Position numbers and translations under genes: made by a program. Below are positions 1-8,877 of a stretch of DNA of 64,000 nucleotides, piece after piece. The stretch lies in the NCBI GenBank assembly GCA_044508495.1, contig JBIQHP010000001.1, positions 16,613 through 80,612 on the forward strand, in the 5' to 3' direction. Numbering within the stretch: the first letter of the stretch is position 1; the number at the start of each line of letters is the position of its first letter. This DNA comes from Terrimesophilobacter sp044508495. Its GTDB lineage: Bacteria; Actinomycetota; Actinomycetes; Actinomycetales; Microbacteriaceae. A model generated the notes under the pieces. That model did not search any database. It was not told the origin of the DNA and saw only the letters and a list, made by a program, of their open reading frames with translations.

Positions 1-26
1 GTCGGTGGCCGCCGCGATCGCGGCCC

Positions 27-737
27 ATGCGCGCGGTGGCGGTCATGGCGGGTAGGCCTGCCGGTCGACTGCGCAAGGCCGTCGCGTGGTGGCTCGACTA
101 CCTGTTCGTGTCCTGGTGGCAGGTGCGCCACGTCCTCGACCGCCGCGTTCCCGCGCGCTATGCGGAGGGCGCGCTCGCGCCCGTCGTGCTGCTGCCGGGC
201 GTGTACGAGACCTGGCAGTTCCTGCGCCCGGTCGCCGACCGGCTGAGCCGGGACGGGCATCCGGTGCACGTCGTCCAGGCGCTCGGCTACAACCGCTCGA
301 GCGTTCCGGATGCCGCCTTCACCGTGCTGCGCCTCCTGCGGGAGCGCGACCTGCACGGCGTCGTCCTCGTCGCGCACAGCAAAGGCGGGCTCGTGGGCAA
401 GCACCTCATGGCCGTCGACGACGCCGAGGGCCGCGTCGACCGGCTCGTGGCGGTCAACACCCCGTTCGCCGGCTCCTCCTACGCGCGGTACTTCCCGGTG
501 CGCACCATCCGCGCCTTCTCGCCGACCGAGCCCACCCTCGCCATGCTCGCGGCCCGGCACGAGGCGAACGCCCGCGTCACCTCGATCTTCTCGGAGTTCG
601 ACCCGCACATCCCCGGCGGCAGCGCGCTCGAGGGCGCGACGAACATCCGCCTGCCCCTGCTCGGGCACTTCCGGCCGCTCGCGAGCCGCGTGCTCGTCGA
701 CGCCGTCGCGCAGGAGGTCGCCGGGCCGCGCGACTGA
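27..737 (+). CDS. alpha/beta hydrolase (lipase/PGAP1-like fold)
   Basis: A 236-residue alpha/beta-hydrolase that probably cleaves an ester or lipid; the substrate cannot be told. After a basic, Trp-rich N-terminus come the beta-strand and oxyanion region VVLLPGVYETW (residues 53-63) and the nucleophile elbow AHSKGG, with Ser118 as the nucleophile. Asp192 (EFDPH) and His214 (LLGHF) fit the rest of the triad in spacing and order. No clear signal peptide is present, although WWLDYLFVSWW (21-31) could associate with a membrane. An alternative ATG at 45 would remove six residues. The preceding 26 bases are too few to show an operon partner. Confidence 0.75.
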   Translation: MRAVAVMAGRPAGRLRKAVAWWLDYLFVSWWQVRHVLDRRVPARYAEGALAPVVLLPGVYETWQFLRPVADRLSRDGHPVHVVQALGYNRSSVPDAAFTVLRLLRERDLHGVVLVAHSKGGLVGKHLMAVDDAEGRVDRLVAVNTPFAGSSYARYFPVRTIRAFSPTEPTLAMLAARHEANARVTSIFSEFDPHIPGGSALEGATNIRLPLLGHFRPLASRVLVDAVAQEVAGPRD

Positions 738-776
738 CTCTGGCCAGGCCGTACCTCCCGGGTGTTGACTGTGGCC

Positions 777-2162
777 ATGACCAGTCAACAGCGCCTGGTG
801 CTCGCGATCGCGATCCTCGCCTCGTTCGTCGCCTTCCTCGACGGCACCGTCGTCAACGTCGCACTCCCGGCCATCAGCCGCGAGCTCGGCGGCGGCCTCT
901 CCACCCAGCAGTGGGTCGTGGATGCCTACCTCGTGACGCTCGGCGCGCTCATCCTCGTCGCGGGCTCGCTCTCGGACGTCTACGGCCGCGTCGTCGTCAT
1001 CCGCTGGGGCCTCTGGGGCTTCGGGGTCACCTCGCTCCTGTGCGCCCTCGCCCCCAACGCCGAGATCCTCATCGTGAGCCGCGGGCTCCAGGGGATCGCC
1101 GGCGCGCTCCTCGTGCCGAGCTCCCTCGCCATCATCATGTCGACCTTCCGCGGGGTCGCGCAGGCCAAGGCCATCGGGTCGTGGACGGCCTGGACGAGCG
1201 CCGCCTTCATCGCCGGCCCGGTCATCGGCGGGGCCTTCGTGGACCTGCTCTCCTGGCGGCTCGTCTTCGCGATCAACCTCCTCCCGATCGCCGTCACTCT
1301 CCTGCTGCTCCTCAGGATCGAGCAGAAGGGCGAGCGCGACCGCGGAACGAGGATCGACTTCGCGGGAGCCGCCCTTGCGATCGTCGGCGTGGGTGCACCG
1401 GTCTTCTCGCTCATCGAGCAGGGCAACTACGGCTGGGCGAGCCCGGTCATCTGGCTCCCGATGGCCGTCGGCATCCTCGCCTTCGCCGGGTTCCTGTGGC
1501 GGCAGGCGAGGGCGAAGCAGCCCATGATGCCGCTCTCGCTCTTCCGCGTGCGCAACTTCGCGGTCGGCAACCTCGCGACCTTCTTCGTCTATGGCGCGCT
1601 CGGGATGTCGAGCTTCATCGTCGTCGTGTTCCTCCAGCAGACCGGAGGCTGGCCGGCCACCCTCGCCGGCATCGCCGTGCTGCCGGTCACGGTCATCCTC
1701 ATGCTGCTCTCCTCGTTCTTCGGCGGGCTCTCCGGCAAGCACGGACCGCGCCTGTTCATGGCGGTCGGGCCGATCCTGGCGGGTCTCGGCCACCTGCTCA
1801 TGCTCACCGTCACGGCGGAGGTCGACTACTGGTGGCAGCTGCTTCCGGGGATCCTGCTGTTCGGGCTGGGCCTCGCGATCACCGTCGCCCCGCTCACGGC
1901 GGCCATCCTGGGCTCGATCAGCGAGAAGCAGTCGGGGATCGGCTCGGCGATCAACAACGCGGTCGCGAGGGTCGCCGGGCTCGTGGCCGTCGCGATGCTC
2001 GGGATCGTCGTCGTCGGCCGGCTCGACGTGAGCGGTATGCACCGCGCACTCGTCGTCGCGGCCGGCCTGCTCATCCTGGGAGGGGTGATTTCCGCCCTCG
2101 GCATCCAGAATCCTGCGAGAACCCCCGAAGACTCGGCGGCGAACGCCGTCGTGGAACAGTAA
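777..2162 (+). CDS. MFS drug exporter, DHA2 (EmrB/QacA) type
   Basis: A 461-residue proton-driven multidrug or small-molecule exporter in the cytoplasmic membrane. The N-terminal motif FLDGTVVNVALPAI is the signature of the 14-TM DHA2 family, and GSLSDVYGRVVVIRWG is the TM2-3 loop (motif A). Hydrophobic segments run through the whole protein, in keeping with 14 helices. The open frame extends to a GTG at 762, but the ATG at 777 matches family N-termini. It follows the hydrolase by 39 bases on the same strand. The substrate cannot be read from sequence. Confidence 0.85.
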   Translation: MTSQQRLVLAIAILASFVAFLDGTVVNVALPAISRELGGGLSTQQWVVDAYLVTLGALILVAGSLSDVYGRVVVIRWGLWGFGVTSLLCALAPNAEILIVSRGLQGIAGALLVPSSLAIIMSTFRGVAQAKAIGSWTAWTSAAFIAGPVIGGAFVDLLSWRLVFAINLLPIAVTLLLLLRIEQKGERDRGTRIDFAGAALAIVGVGAPVFSLIEQGNYGWASPVIWLPMAVGILAFAGFLWRQARAKQPMMPLSLFRVRNFAVGNLATFFVYGALGMSSFIVVVFLQQTGGWPATLAGIAVLPVTVILMLLSSFFGGLSGKHGPRLFMAVGPILAGLGHLLMLTVTAEVDYWWQLLPGILLFGLGLAITVAPLTAAILGSISEKQSGIGSAINNAVARVAGLVAVAMLGIVVVGRLDVSGMHRALVVAAGLLILGGVISALGIQNPARTPEDSAANAVVEQ

Positions 2163-2240
2163 ACCTGCACCGCATCCGTGGCACGCTGGTGTGGCCGGGA
2201 ACCCGCACCCCGAGCCGAACCAGCTGACGAAGGAGTCATC

Positions 2241-3494
2241 GTGGCCGATCCGAAATCCACCCCGCTCGAGGACGCCCGCACGCGGCTCAGGGAGGCGACC
2301 GACCTCCTCGGCTGCGACCCCGGCATGTACGCGATCCTCGCCAACGCGAGCCGCGAGCTCACCGTGAGCATCCCCTTGCGTCGCGACGACGACAGCATCG
2401 AGGTGCTCACCGGTTACCGCGTTCAGCACAACCTCGCGCGCGGACCGGCCAAGGGCGGCCTGCGCTACAGCCCGCACGTGCACCTCGACGAGGTGCGGGC
2501 CCTCGCGATGTGGATGACCTGGAAGTGCGCCCTGCTCGACGTGCCCTACGGCGGAGCAAAAGGCGGGGTCACGATCGACCCGCGGCAGTACTCGCAGCGC
2601 GAGCTCGAGCGCGTCACTCGCCGCTACACGAGCGAGATCATGCCGATCATCGGGCCGGAGACCGACATCCCGGCACCGGATGTCGGCACGAACGAGCAGA
2701 CTATGGCCTGGATGATGGACACCTACTCGATGAACAAGGGCTACTCGATCCCCGCGGTCGTCACCGGCAAGCCCATCAGCATCGGCGGCTCGCTCGGGCG
2801 CGCGACCTCGACCTCGGAGGGCGTCGTGCACATCGCGCTCGCCGCCCTGCGCGACAACGGGCTGGACCCGGCGAAGTCGACGGCGGCGGTGCAGGGCTTC
2901 GGCAAGGTGGGGCGCGGCGCCGCCCAGTTCGCCTTCGAGGCCGGGCTCACGGTCGTCGCGGTGAGCGACGAGTACGGCGGACTCTACAACGCCTCCGGCA
3001 TCGACGTCGCGAAGCTCGGGGAGCACGTCGATGAGACCGGGAGCGTCGTGGGATTCGCCGGGGCTGAGGCTCTCGACGGTCACGCCCTCCTCGAGCTCGA
3101 CGTCGACCTGCTCATCCCCGCCGCGGTCGAGGGCGTCATCCACGAGCAGAACGCGGGCGCCGTCAAGGCGAAGGTCATCGTCGAGGGCGCGAACGGGCCT
3201 ACGACGCCGAGCGCCGACGCGATCCTCGAGGCGAGGGGATGCATCGTCGTTCCCGACATCCTCGCCAACGCGGGCGGCGTGATCGTGAGCTACTTCGAGT
3301 GGGTGCAGGCGAACCAGGCCTACTGGTGGCGCGAGGACGAGGTCGAGTCGCGGCTCGAGGAGCGGATGCTCGGGGCCTGGGCGAAGGTGCACGACTACGC
3401 GAAGGAGCGGAAGCTCTCCCTGCGCGGGGCGGCGACGACGCTCGCGGTGCAGCGCGTCGTCGAGGCGCACGTCATCCGCGGCGTCTACCCCTGA
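2241..3494 (+). CDS. gdhA: Glu/Leu/Phe/Val dehydrogenase (glutamate dehydrogenase)
   Basis: A 417-residue dehydrogenase catalysing reversible oxidative deamination of glutamate to 2-oxoglutarate. It shows the substrate-binding KGGLRYSP segment, the catalytic-lysine motif PYGGAKGGV, and the dinucleotide-binding loop VQGFGKVGRG that opens the Rossmann domain. Length matches hexameric class-I enzymes of about 420 residues. The GTG at 2241 is preceded by AAGGAG (2230-2235), so the longer frame back to 2178 is unlikely. It converges on the prenyltransferase, with a palindromic repeat between them. Leu or Phe specificity cannot be excluded, so the symbol is tentative. Confidence 0.88.
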   Translation: MADPKSTPLEDARTRLREATDLLGCDPGMYAILANASRELTVSIPLRRDDDSIEVLTGYRVQHNLARGPAKGGLRYSPHVHLDEVRALAMWMTWKCALLDVPYGGAKGGVTIDPRQYSQRELERVTRRYTSEIMPIIGPETDIPAPDVGTNEQTMAWMMDTYSMNKGYSIPAVVTGKPISIGGSLGRATSTSEGVVHIALAALRDNGLDPAKSTAAVQGFGKVGRGAAQFAFEAGLTVVAVSDEYGGLYNASGIDVAKLGEHVDETGSVVGFAGAEALDGHALLELDVDLLIPAAVEGVIHEQNAGAVKAKVIVEGANGPTTPSADAILEARGCIVVPDILANAGGVIVSYFEWVQANQAYWWREDEVESRLEERMLGAWAKVHDYAKERKLSLRGAATTLAVQRVVEAHVIRGVYP

Positions 3495-3495
3495 T

Positions 3496-4383
3496 CTACC
3501 CCGCTGGTTGAGTAGCGGCCGCAGGCCGCGTATCGAAACCAGCGACCAGCGAGGATCCCGAAAGAACCAGCGCGACGACGGCGACGAGCGCTCCGAGGAT
3601 GACGAGCCGGAAGAGCGGCCGCGACGGCGGGCGGGTGAGTGCGAGGACGAGCCCGGCGGCGGCGATCGCCGTCTCCACTCCGAGCGCGATCCACTGCACA
3701 ACCCCTGGCGCGCCCGGCCCGAAGACCACGAGGGCGGCTGCTGCAGCGAGGGCCGCGAAGGTCACGATCCCGGATGCCCGTATCCCGACCCGGTGTGGAA
3801 GGCCGACGACCCCGCTCGCCCGGTCGGCATCGAGGTCGGGGAGCGCGTTCGCGAAGTGCGCTGCGACGCCGAGCGAGGCGCCAGCCCCGATAGCCCACCA
3901 CGCGGCGACGGCCGGTTCGGGGAGCGAGAGCGTCACGAGGAGCGGAAGCACGCCAAAGCCCACCAGATAGGGGAGCACCGAGAGCGCGCCGGCCTTGAGC
4001 CCGAGGTTGTAGCCCCAGGCCGCCGCGAGGAAGATCGCATGCGCGAGGAGCGCGGGAGCTCCGAGGGGAATGGTGAGCACGACCGCGAGGATGAGCAGGG
4101 CGAACGCCGTGAGGCGCACGAGCGGGATTCCGACCTCGCCCCTCGCGACCGGCTTGTCGGTGCGACCCGCCGCACGGTCGCGGGCGGCATCCAGCCAGTC
4201 GTTCGAGAGGCCGACCGAGGCCTGGCCGCACAGCATCGCGGCGCCGAGAGCCACGAGCCGCCACGGCTCGAGGCCGATGCCCGTCCCGAGCAGCACGGTG
4301 ATGGCCGTGACGGCGAGTGTCGGCCCCGGATGCGTGGAACCGAGCAGAGCGAGTGCAGGATGTCGCCGCCCGTCCTCGCGCAT
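3496..4383 (-). CDS. UbiA-like prenyltransferase
   Basis: A 295-residue integral membrane prenyltransferase of the UbiA superfamily, which transfers an isoprenyl chain to an acceptor that is unknown here. The first Asp-rich metal/diphosphate motif is seen as NDWLDAARDRAAGRTDKP, and a second Asp cluster as NALPDLDADRASG; about eight hydrophobic helices surround them. The ATG at 4383 has a TACGCT -10 box exactly six bases upstream, which favours a leaderless transcript over the GTG at 4389. The final residues, FDTRPAAATQPAG, are encoded by the palindromic repeat at 3502-3544, so the native C-terminus was probably shorter. It is not next to menaquinone genes. Confidence 0.75.
   Translation of the reverse strand: MREDGRRHPALALLGSTHPGPTLAVTAITVLLGTGIGLEPWRLVALGAAMLCGQASVGLSNDWLDAARDRAAGRTDKPVARGEVGIPLVRLTAFALLILAVVLTIPLGAPALLAHAIFLAAAWGYNLGLKAGALSVLPYLVGFGVLPLLVTLSLPEPAVAAWWAIGAGASLGVAAHFANALPDLDADRASGVVGLPHRVGIRASGIVTFAALAAAAALVVFGPGAPGVVQWIALGVETAIAAAGLVLALTRPPSRPLFRLVILGALVAVVALVLSGSSLVAGFDTRPAAATQPAG
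3502..3544. repeat. Palindromic repeat, GGTTGAGTAG...CGTATCGAAACC family
   Basis: This 43-base element begins CGCTGGTT and ends with the perfect inverted complement AACCAGCG. Its core is GCGGCC-GCA-GGCCGC, so it folds as a hairpin on both strands. Related copies lie at 43020-43110, 44574-44610 and 44640-44679, with a diverged one inside lepA. It sits between the convergent gdhA and prenyltransferase genes and may terminate both transcripts. On the minus strand it is read as the last codons of the prenyltransferase. Confidence 0.85.
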
Positions 4384-4389
4384 TCCCAC

Positions 4390-4395
4390 AGCGTA
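4390..4395 (-). promoter_or_regulatory. -10 box of leaderless prenyltransferase transcript
   Basis: TACGCT (TANNNT) lies six bases upstream of the ATG at 4383, which places the transcription start on the A of the start codon. Confidence 0.55.
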
Positions 4396-4430
4396 GCCCG
4401 CGCAGTCAGGCGGCGAAGCCGGCAGCTCGG

Positions 4431-4706
4431 CTACTCGGTGTCGAGCTCAGAGGCGACGAGCGCGGCGAACTCGTCGGCCACCGCGTCCGCGTCGTCGCCG
4501 TTCACGGTGATCGTGAGCTCGTCGCCGGCGGAGACGCCCATCGCGAGCAGGAGCAGCACGCTCGCGGCATTGGCCTTCTTGCCGGCGGCGGACTCGAGCG
4601 TGATGGCGTGGCCGCTCTCGGCGGCGGCCTTCGCGATGGTCGCCGCGGGCCGGGCGTGCATCCCGACGGCGGAACCGAATGCGACTGTTCTCGTGGTCTC
4701 CGGCAT
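4431..4706 (-). CDS. ptsH: PTS phosphocarrier protein HPr
   Basis: A 91-residue HPr, the small cytoplasmic carrier that takes phosphate from enzyme I and passes it to sugar-specific IIA domains. The active-site motif GMHARPAA carries the phosphorylated His, and KKANAASVLLLLAMG occupies the regulatory-loop position with a Ser near site 46. The ATG at 4706 is preceded by GGAGGG at good spacing; a GTG two codons upstream fits the SD less well. It follows the DeoR regulator by about 30 bases on the same strand, so the two are probably cotranscribed, and it complements the enzyme I encoded divergently. Confidence 0.93.
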   Translation of the reverse strand: MPETTRTVAFGSAVGMHARPAATIAKAAAESGHAITLESAAGKKANAASVLLLLAMGVSAGDELTITVNGDDADAVADEFAALVASELDTE

Positions 4707-4736
4707 GCTCACCCTCCCGATCTCGGTCCCAGAATC

Positions 4737-5519
4737 CTACGACACCGGATGCCGCGCGCCGGCCTGGACGACCTCCGGTCCTGCCGCCTCGACCTCGAGG
4801 ACGAGGTCCTGGTTGACGGCGGAGTCGGTGATGATCGTGTCGATGGCCGCGAGCGGGGCGATGCGCCCGAACTCCTCGCGACCGAACTTGGTGTGGTCGG
4901 CGAGCACGATGCTGCGTCGCGCGGCCTTGATGAGCGCGAGCTTGACGGCCGCCTCGGCGATGTTGTGGGTCGTGAGGCCGCGCTCCGGAGTGATGCCGTT
5001 GACGCTCAGGAAGGCGACGTCGACGCTCACCATGCTCACCATCTGGTGGGTCCAGGTGCCGACGGCTGCACGCGAGGTCGGCCGGACGGACCCGCCGAGC
5101 ATGAGGAGCTCGATGTTCTCCCGCTCGGAGAGCGCGATGGCCACCGGGATCGAGTGCGTCACGACGGTGAGCCGGCGGTCGGCGGGGAGCAGCTCCGCGA
5201 ACCGGATGGTCGTCGTCCCGGCGTCGATGATGATCGATCCGCCGTCGGGGAGCTCCTCGAGCGCGGCCGTGGCGATCGCGAGCTTCTCGGTCGTGAGGAG
5301 CTCGTTGCGGTCGGAGACCGCCGAGCTCATGACGCTTCGTTCGACCGGGATCGCCCCGCCGTGCGCGCGCCGGACGAGCCCGCGCCGCTCGAGGCTCGTC
5401 AGATCCCGGCGGATCGTCTCCGGCGTCACGTCGAGAAGCTCCGCGAGCTCCCGGACGTCGACGCGCCCGTTGGACCGTGCCTGCTCGAGGATCGCCTGGT
5501 GGCGTTCTGGCGCGTACAT
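4737..5519 (-). CDS. DeoR-family transcriptional regulator of the PTS region
   Basis: A 260-residue sugar-responsive regulator. The N-terminal DeoR winged helix-turn-helix is clear (RVDVRELAELLDVTPETIRR followed by a RRGLVRRAHGG wing). The C-terminal sugar-phosphate sensor domain has the phosphosugar-isomerase-like IIIDAGTTTIRFAELL segment and LADHTKFG near its end. The ATG at 5519 gives the family N-terminus MYAPERHQAIL; the longer frame to 5591 runs into the promoter region. It is transcribed divergently from ptsI-mtlA-mtlF-mtlD across an AT-rich gap with a 10-base inverted repeat. It is therefore the likely repressor of both arms, with a phosphorylated hexitol or hexose as inducer. Confidence 0.88.
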   Translation of the reverse strand: MYAPERHQAILEQARSNGRVDVRELAELLDVTPETIRRDLTSLERRGLVRRAHGGAIPVERSVMSSAVSDRNELLTTEKLAIATAALEELPDGGSIIIDAGTTTIRFAELLPADRRLTVVTHSIPVAIALSERENIELLMLGGSVRPTSRAAVGTWTHQMVSMVSVDVAFLSVNGITPERGLTTHNIAEAAVKLALIKAARRSIVLADHTKFGREEFGRIAPLAAIDTIITDSAVNQDLVLEVEAAGPEVVQAGARHPVS

Positions 5520-5599
5520 GGGGCTCCGACGTCGCGTGAGGGTAAGTGGTCGAATCCCAGTGTAGGGAACGCATTCGGGCCACGAATCCACATATAGTC

Positions 5600-5645
5600 A
5601 CAAACAAATGTCTGCTTCGTTAGTTTTATCTTTGAATTTGTTTGT
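5600..5645. promoter_or_regulatory. Candidate DeoR operator (inverted repeat) in the divergent PTS promoter region
   Basis: ACAAACAAAT (5600-5609) is repeated as its perfect complement ATTTGTTTGT (5636-5645), with 26 bases between. The run continues as further TTTG units. This AT-rich stretch is strikingly different from the GC-rich surroundings. T/A-rich repeated half-sites are usual for DeoR-family operators, and the regulator gene starts 80 bases away. A -10-like TATATG for the minus strand lies beside the left arm. Confidence 0.6.
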
Positions 5646-5670
5646 TTGTCAACCGATTTAGGGGTACTCT
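5642..5670 (+). promoter_or_regulatory. Candidate promoter of the ptsI-mtl operon
   Basis: TTGTTT (5642-5647) and TACTCT (5665-5670) are separated by exactly 17 bases. The -35 box overlaps the right arm of the inverted repeat, so repressor binding there would block transcription. It lies about 43 bases upstream of the ptsI ATG. Confidence 0.5.
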
Positions 5671-5712
5671 CTGGGACAAGCCAACACGCGGAGCACAACG
5701 AGGGAGTTCGTG

Positions 5713-7359
5713 ATGCGGGAGTTGCACGGCATCGGAGTCGGGCGTGGCATCGCCACCGGCCCGGTGCTGCGGATGCCCGATCCGCTCCCCGAGCCCTCGA
5801 TGGCACCGCGCACGGGCGACGCCGCGACCGAACGGCTCGCCGTGTCCGAAGCGCTCGCCGCCGTGGCCGCCGAACTCGCCTCCCGCGGCGAGCGCGCGGG
5901 CGGATCCGCCAAGGACGTGCTCGACGCGCAGGCCATGATGGCGCAGGATCCCGGGCTTCTCGACGACGTCAACGCGAGGATCGAGGCGGGCGGCACGGGG
6001 GAGCGCGCCGTCTTCGAGGCCTTCGCGGCGTTCCAGGAGATCCTCTCCGGGATGGGCGGTTACCTCGGCGAGCGCGCCGCAGATCTCGCCGACGTCGCCC
6101 AGAGGGTCATCGCGGCACTGCGTGGGGTCCCGGCGCCGGGGGTTCCGACCGCCGACCATCCCTACGTGCTCGTCGCCCATGACCTCGCGCCGGCCGACAC
6201 CGCGCTGCTCGACCTCGACCGCGTCGTCGCCCTCGTCACGCGGGACGGAGGCCCGACCTCGCACACCGCGATCCTCGCGAGGGCGAAGGCCATCACGGCG
6301 ATCGTCGGCGTGGCCGGTGCGGAGGAGCTCGTCGACGGCGACCTCGTGATCGTCGACGCCGCAGCGGGAACCGTCACGGTCGAGCCCGGCGGGGCCGAGC
6401 TCGCCGCGGCCGAGACCAGGACAGCGGAGCTCAGGAGGATCTCCTCGGCGCCGATCACCGACGGCGCTCTCGCCGACGGCACCCCGGTACCGCTCCTGGC
6501 CAACCTCGGATCTCCGAAGGACGCCGCGAAGGCCGTCGCGCTCGGTGCGGAGGGGGTAGGGCTCTTCCGCACCGAGTTCCTCTTCCTCGGCCGGCAGACC
6601 GCCCCGACCGTGAAGGAGCAGCAGGCCGACTACGAGGCCGTGCTCTCGGCGTTCCCGGGTCGGAAGGTCGTCGTCCGCTGCCTAGACGCGGGTGCCGACA
6701 AGCCGCTCGCCTTCCTCAACGACGCCGTCGAGGAGAACCCCGCCCTCGGGCTCAGGGGCCTGCGCGCCCTCCGCGCCAACGAGGCGATCCTTCGCGGCCA
6801 GCTCGCCGCGCTCGCAGCGGCCCAGAAGTCGACAGAGGCCGAGCTCTGGGTCATGGCGCCTATGGTCTCGGATGCTGCGGAGGCCGGGTACTTCACCTCG
6901 CTCGCGAAGGAGGTCGGCATCCGCACCGCGGGCGTCATGGCCGAGGTGCCCTCGATCGCCCTCGTCGCCGAGCAGGTCGCCGCGGCGAGCGACTTCGTGA
7001 GCATCGGCACGAACGACCTCACGCAGTACACGATGGCTGCCGACCGCATGCTCGGCAGCGTCGCCTCGTACCAGGACCCGTGGCATCCGGCGGTCCTGCG
7101 GCTCGTCAAGCTCATCGGGGACGCGGGCCGGGCCGCGGGCAAGCCCGTCGGCGTGTGCGGGGAGGCCGCCGCCGATCCGCTCCTCGCCGTCGTGCTCGTC
7201 GGGCTCGGCACGACCTCGCTCTCGATGACCCCCTCTGCCCTCGCCGACGTGCGGGCGGAGCTCCTCCGGCACACGCTCCCCGATGCCGAGCGGCTCGCCG
7301 CCGCGGCCCTCGCCGCCACGACGGCCGCAGGGGCCCGCGCTGCGGCGGCAGGCGGCTGA
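5713..7359 (+). CDS. ptsI: PTS enzyme I (phosphoenolpyruvate-protein phosphotransferase)
   Basis: A 548-residue cytoplasmic enzyme that takes phosphate from PEP and gives it to HPr. In order it has the HPr-binding N-terminal domain, the swivelling phosphohistidine domain with GGPTSHTAILARA (active-site His), and the PEP-binding TIM barrel with GVGLFRTEFLFLGR, SIGTNDLTQYTMAADR and VGVCGEAAADP, including the catalytic Cys. Length is slightly short of the usual 570. The ATG at 5713 lies six bases after AGGGAG. It is the first gene of a four-gene run ending in mtlD. Placing a general PTS enzyme inside the mannitol operon suggests mannitol (or fructose) is the main PTS substrate here. Confidence 0.95.
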   Translation: MRELHGIGVGRGIATGPVLRMPDPLPEPSMAPRTGDAATERLAVSEALAAVAAELASRGERAGGSAKDVLDAQAMMAQDPGLLDDVNARIEAGGTGERAVFEAFAAFQEILSGMGGYLGERAADLADVAQRVIAALRGVPAPGVPTADHPYVLVAHDLAPADTALLDLDRVVALVTRDGGPTSHTAILARAKAITAIVGVAGAEELVDGDLVIVDAAAGTVTVEPGGAELAAAETRTAELRRISSAPITDGALADGTPVPLLANLGSPKDAAKAVALGAEGVGLFRTEFLFLGRQTAPTVKEQQADYEAVLSAFPGRKVVVRCLDAGADKPLAFLNDAVEENPALGLRGLRALRANEAILRGQLAALAAAQKSTEAELWVMAPMVSDAAEAGYFTSLAKEVGIRTAGVMAEVPSIALVAEQVAAASDFVSIGTNDLTQYTMAADRMLGSVASYQDPWHPAVLRLVKLIGDAGRAAGKPVGVCGEAAADPLLAVVLVGLGTTSLSMTPSALADVRAELLRHTLPDAERLAAAALAATTAAGARAAAAGG

Positions 7360-7407
7360 CCACCACGACGTTCCACCCCCAACCATCACGACAGAGAAGG
7401 AAGACCA

Positions 7408-8844
7408 ATGACGACAACGGAGTCAACGACGCGCGCACCGGGAGGCGCGCGCGTGGGAGTGCAGAAGTTCGGTGCATTCCTCAGTGGCATGATCATGCCC
7501 AACATCGCGGCGTTCATCGCCTGGGGCCTCATCACGGCCTTCTTCATCCCGACCGGCTGGACGCCGAACGACACCCTGGCGCAGCTCGTCGGGCCGATGA
7601 TCGTCTACCTGCTCCCGCTGCTCATCGCGAACACCGGCGGCCGGATGGTGTACAGCACCCGCGGCGGCGTCGTCGCCACGATCGCCACCATGGGCGTCAT
7701 CGTCGGGACCACGATCCCGATGTTCCTCGGCGCCATGATCGTCGGCCCGCTCGCGGCCTGGATCATGAAGCAGGTGGACAAGCTCTGGGCGGGCAAGATC
7801 AAGCCCGGCTTCGAGATGCTCGTCGACAACTTCTCGGCCGGCATCCTCGGCGGCCTCCTCGCCATCGGAGCGTTCTTCGGGATCGCGCCGCTCGTCGAGG
7901 GACTCAGCAGGGCGCTCGAGGCGGCCGTCGACTGGCTCGTCTCGCTCTCGCTCCTGCCGCTCCTGTCGATCCTGGTCGAGCCCGGCAAGGTGCTGTTCCT
8001 CAACAACGCCATCAACCACGGTGTCTTCACCCCGATCGGGACCCAGCAGGCGACCGAGACCGGCAAGTCGATCCTGTTCCTCGTCGAGGCGAACCCCGGC
8101 CCGGGCCTCGGCCTCCTGCTCGCCTTCGCGATCTTCGGCGTCGGCATAGCCCGGGCGAGCGCGCCCGGTGCGATCATCATCCAGTTCCTGGGAGGCATCC
8201 ACGAGATCTACTTCCCGTACGTGCTCATGAAGCCGATCCTCGTGCTCTCGGTCATCGCCGGCGGCATGACGGGTGTCGCGACCAACGCGCTCTTCCAGAG
8301 CGGGCTTCGAGCCCCGGCCTCCCCGGGCAGCATCTTCGCCGTGCTCATCCAGACGGCGAACGACAGCTATCTCGGGGTGATCCTCTCGGTCGTGCTCTCC
8401 GCCACGGTTTCGTTCCTCGTGGCCGCGGTCATCCTGCGGGCCAGCCGCAAGAAGGATCTCGAGAACGGCGGAGGGGACCTCGGCGCAGCCGTGGCCCAGA
8501 CCGAGGCGAACAAGGGCAAGGCCTCCTCGGTGCTCGGGAGCCTGGGCGGCGTCGCGACGGCGACGAAGATCAAGAGCGTCGTCTTCGCCTGCGACGCCGG
8601 CATGGGTTCGAGCGCCATGGGCGCCTCGGTGCTGCGCAAGAAGATCGAGAAGGCCGGAGTCAAGGGTGTTACCGTCGCCAACAAGGCGATCGCCAACCTC
8701 GACGGGACGGAGGACCTCGTGATCACCCACAAGGACCTCACCGCCCGCGCGAAGAAGGCGAACGCCAGGGCCGTGCACGTCTCGGTCGACAACTTCATGA
8801 ACAGCCCGAAGTACGACGAGGTCGTCGAACTGCTCACGCAGTAG
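7408..8844 (+). CDS. mtlA: PTS mannitol transporter, IICB component
   Basis: A 478-residue membrane permease and phosphotransferase that imports mannitol as mannitol 1-phosphate. The IIC domain (about residues 20-345) begins FGAFLSGMIMPNIAAFIAWG and contains the conserved GGIHEIYFPY sugar-site segment. After a linker comes the IIB domain with the phospho-cysteine loop ACDAGMGSSAMGAS. No IIA domain is fused, which agrees with a separate mtlF next door. An AGAAGGAAG SD precedes the ATG. Confidence 0.95.
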   Translation: MTTTESTTRAPGGARVGVQKFGAFLSGMIMPNIAAFIAWGLITAFFIPTGWTPNDTLAQLVGPMIVYLLPLLIANTGGRMVYSTRGGVVATIATMGVIVGTTIPMFLGAMIVGPLAAWIMKQVDKLWAGKIKPGFEMLVDNFSAGILGGLLAIGAFFGIAPLVEGLSRALEAAVDWLVSLSLLPLLSILVEPGKVLFLNNAINHGVFTPIGTQQATETGKSILFLVEANPGPGLGLLLAFAIFGVGIARASAPGAIIIQFLGGIHEIYFPYVLMKPILVLSVIAGGMTGVATNALFQSGLRAPASPGSIFAVLIQTANDSYLGVILSVVLSATVSFLVAAVILRASRKKDLENGGGDLGAAVAQTEANKGKASSVLGSLGGVATATKIKSVVFACDAGMGSSAMGASVLRKKIEKAGVKGVTVANKAIANLDGTEDLVITHKDLTARAKKANARAVHVSVDNFMNSPKYDEVVELLTQ

Positions 8845-8877
8845 CGACCCGCCGCCAGAGAAACCAGGGAGTTCCCC

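Noticed and set aside
86..2227. 713-codon Arg/Ala-rich frame overlapping the hydrolase and the MFS gene
   Set aside because: Low-complexity, Arg- and Pro-rich composition typical of shifted frames in high-GC DNA; it lies over two well-supported genes.
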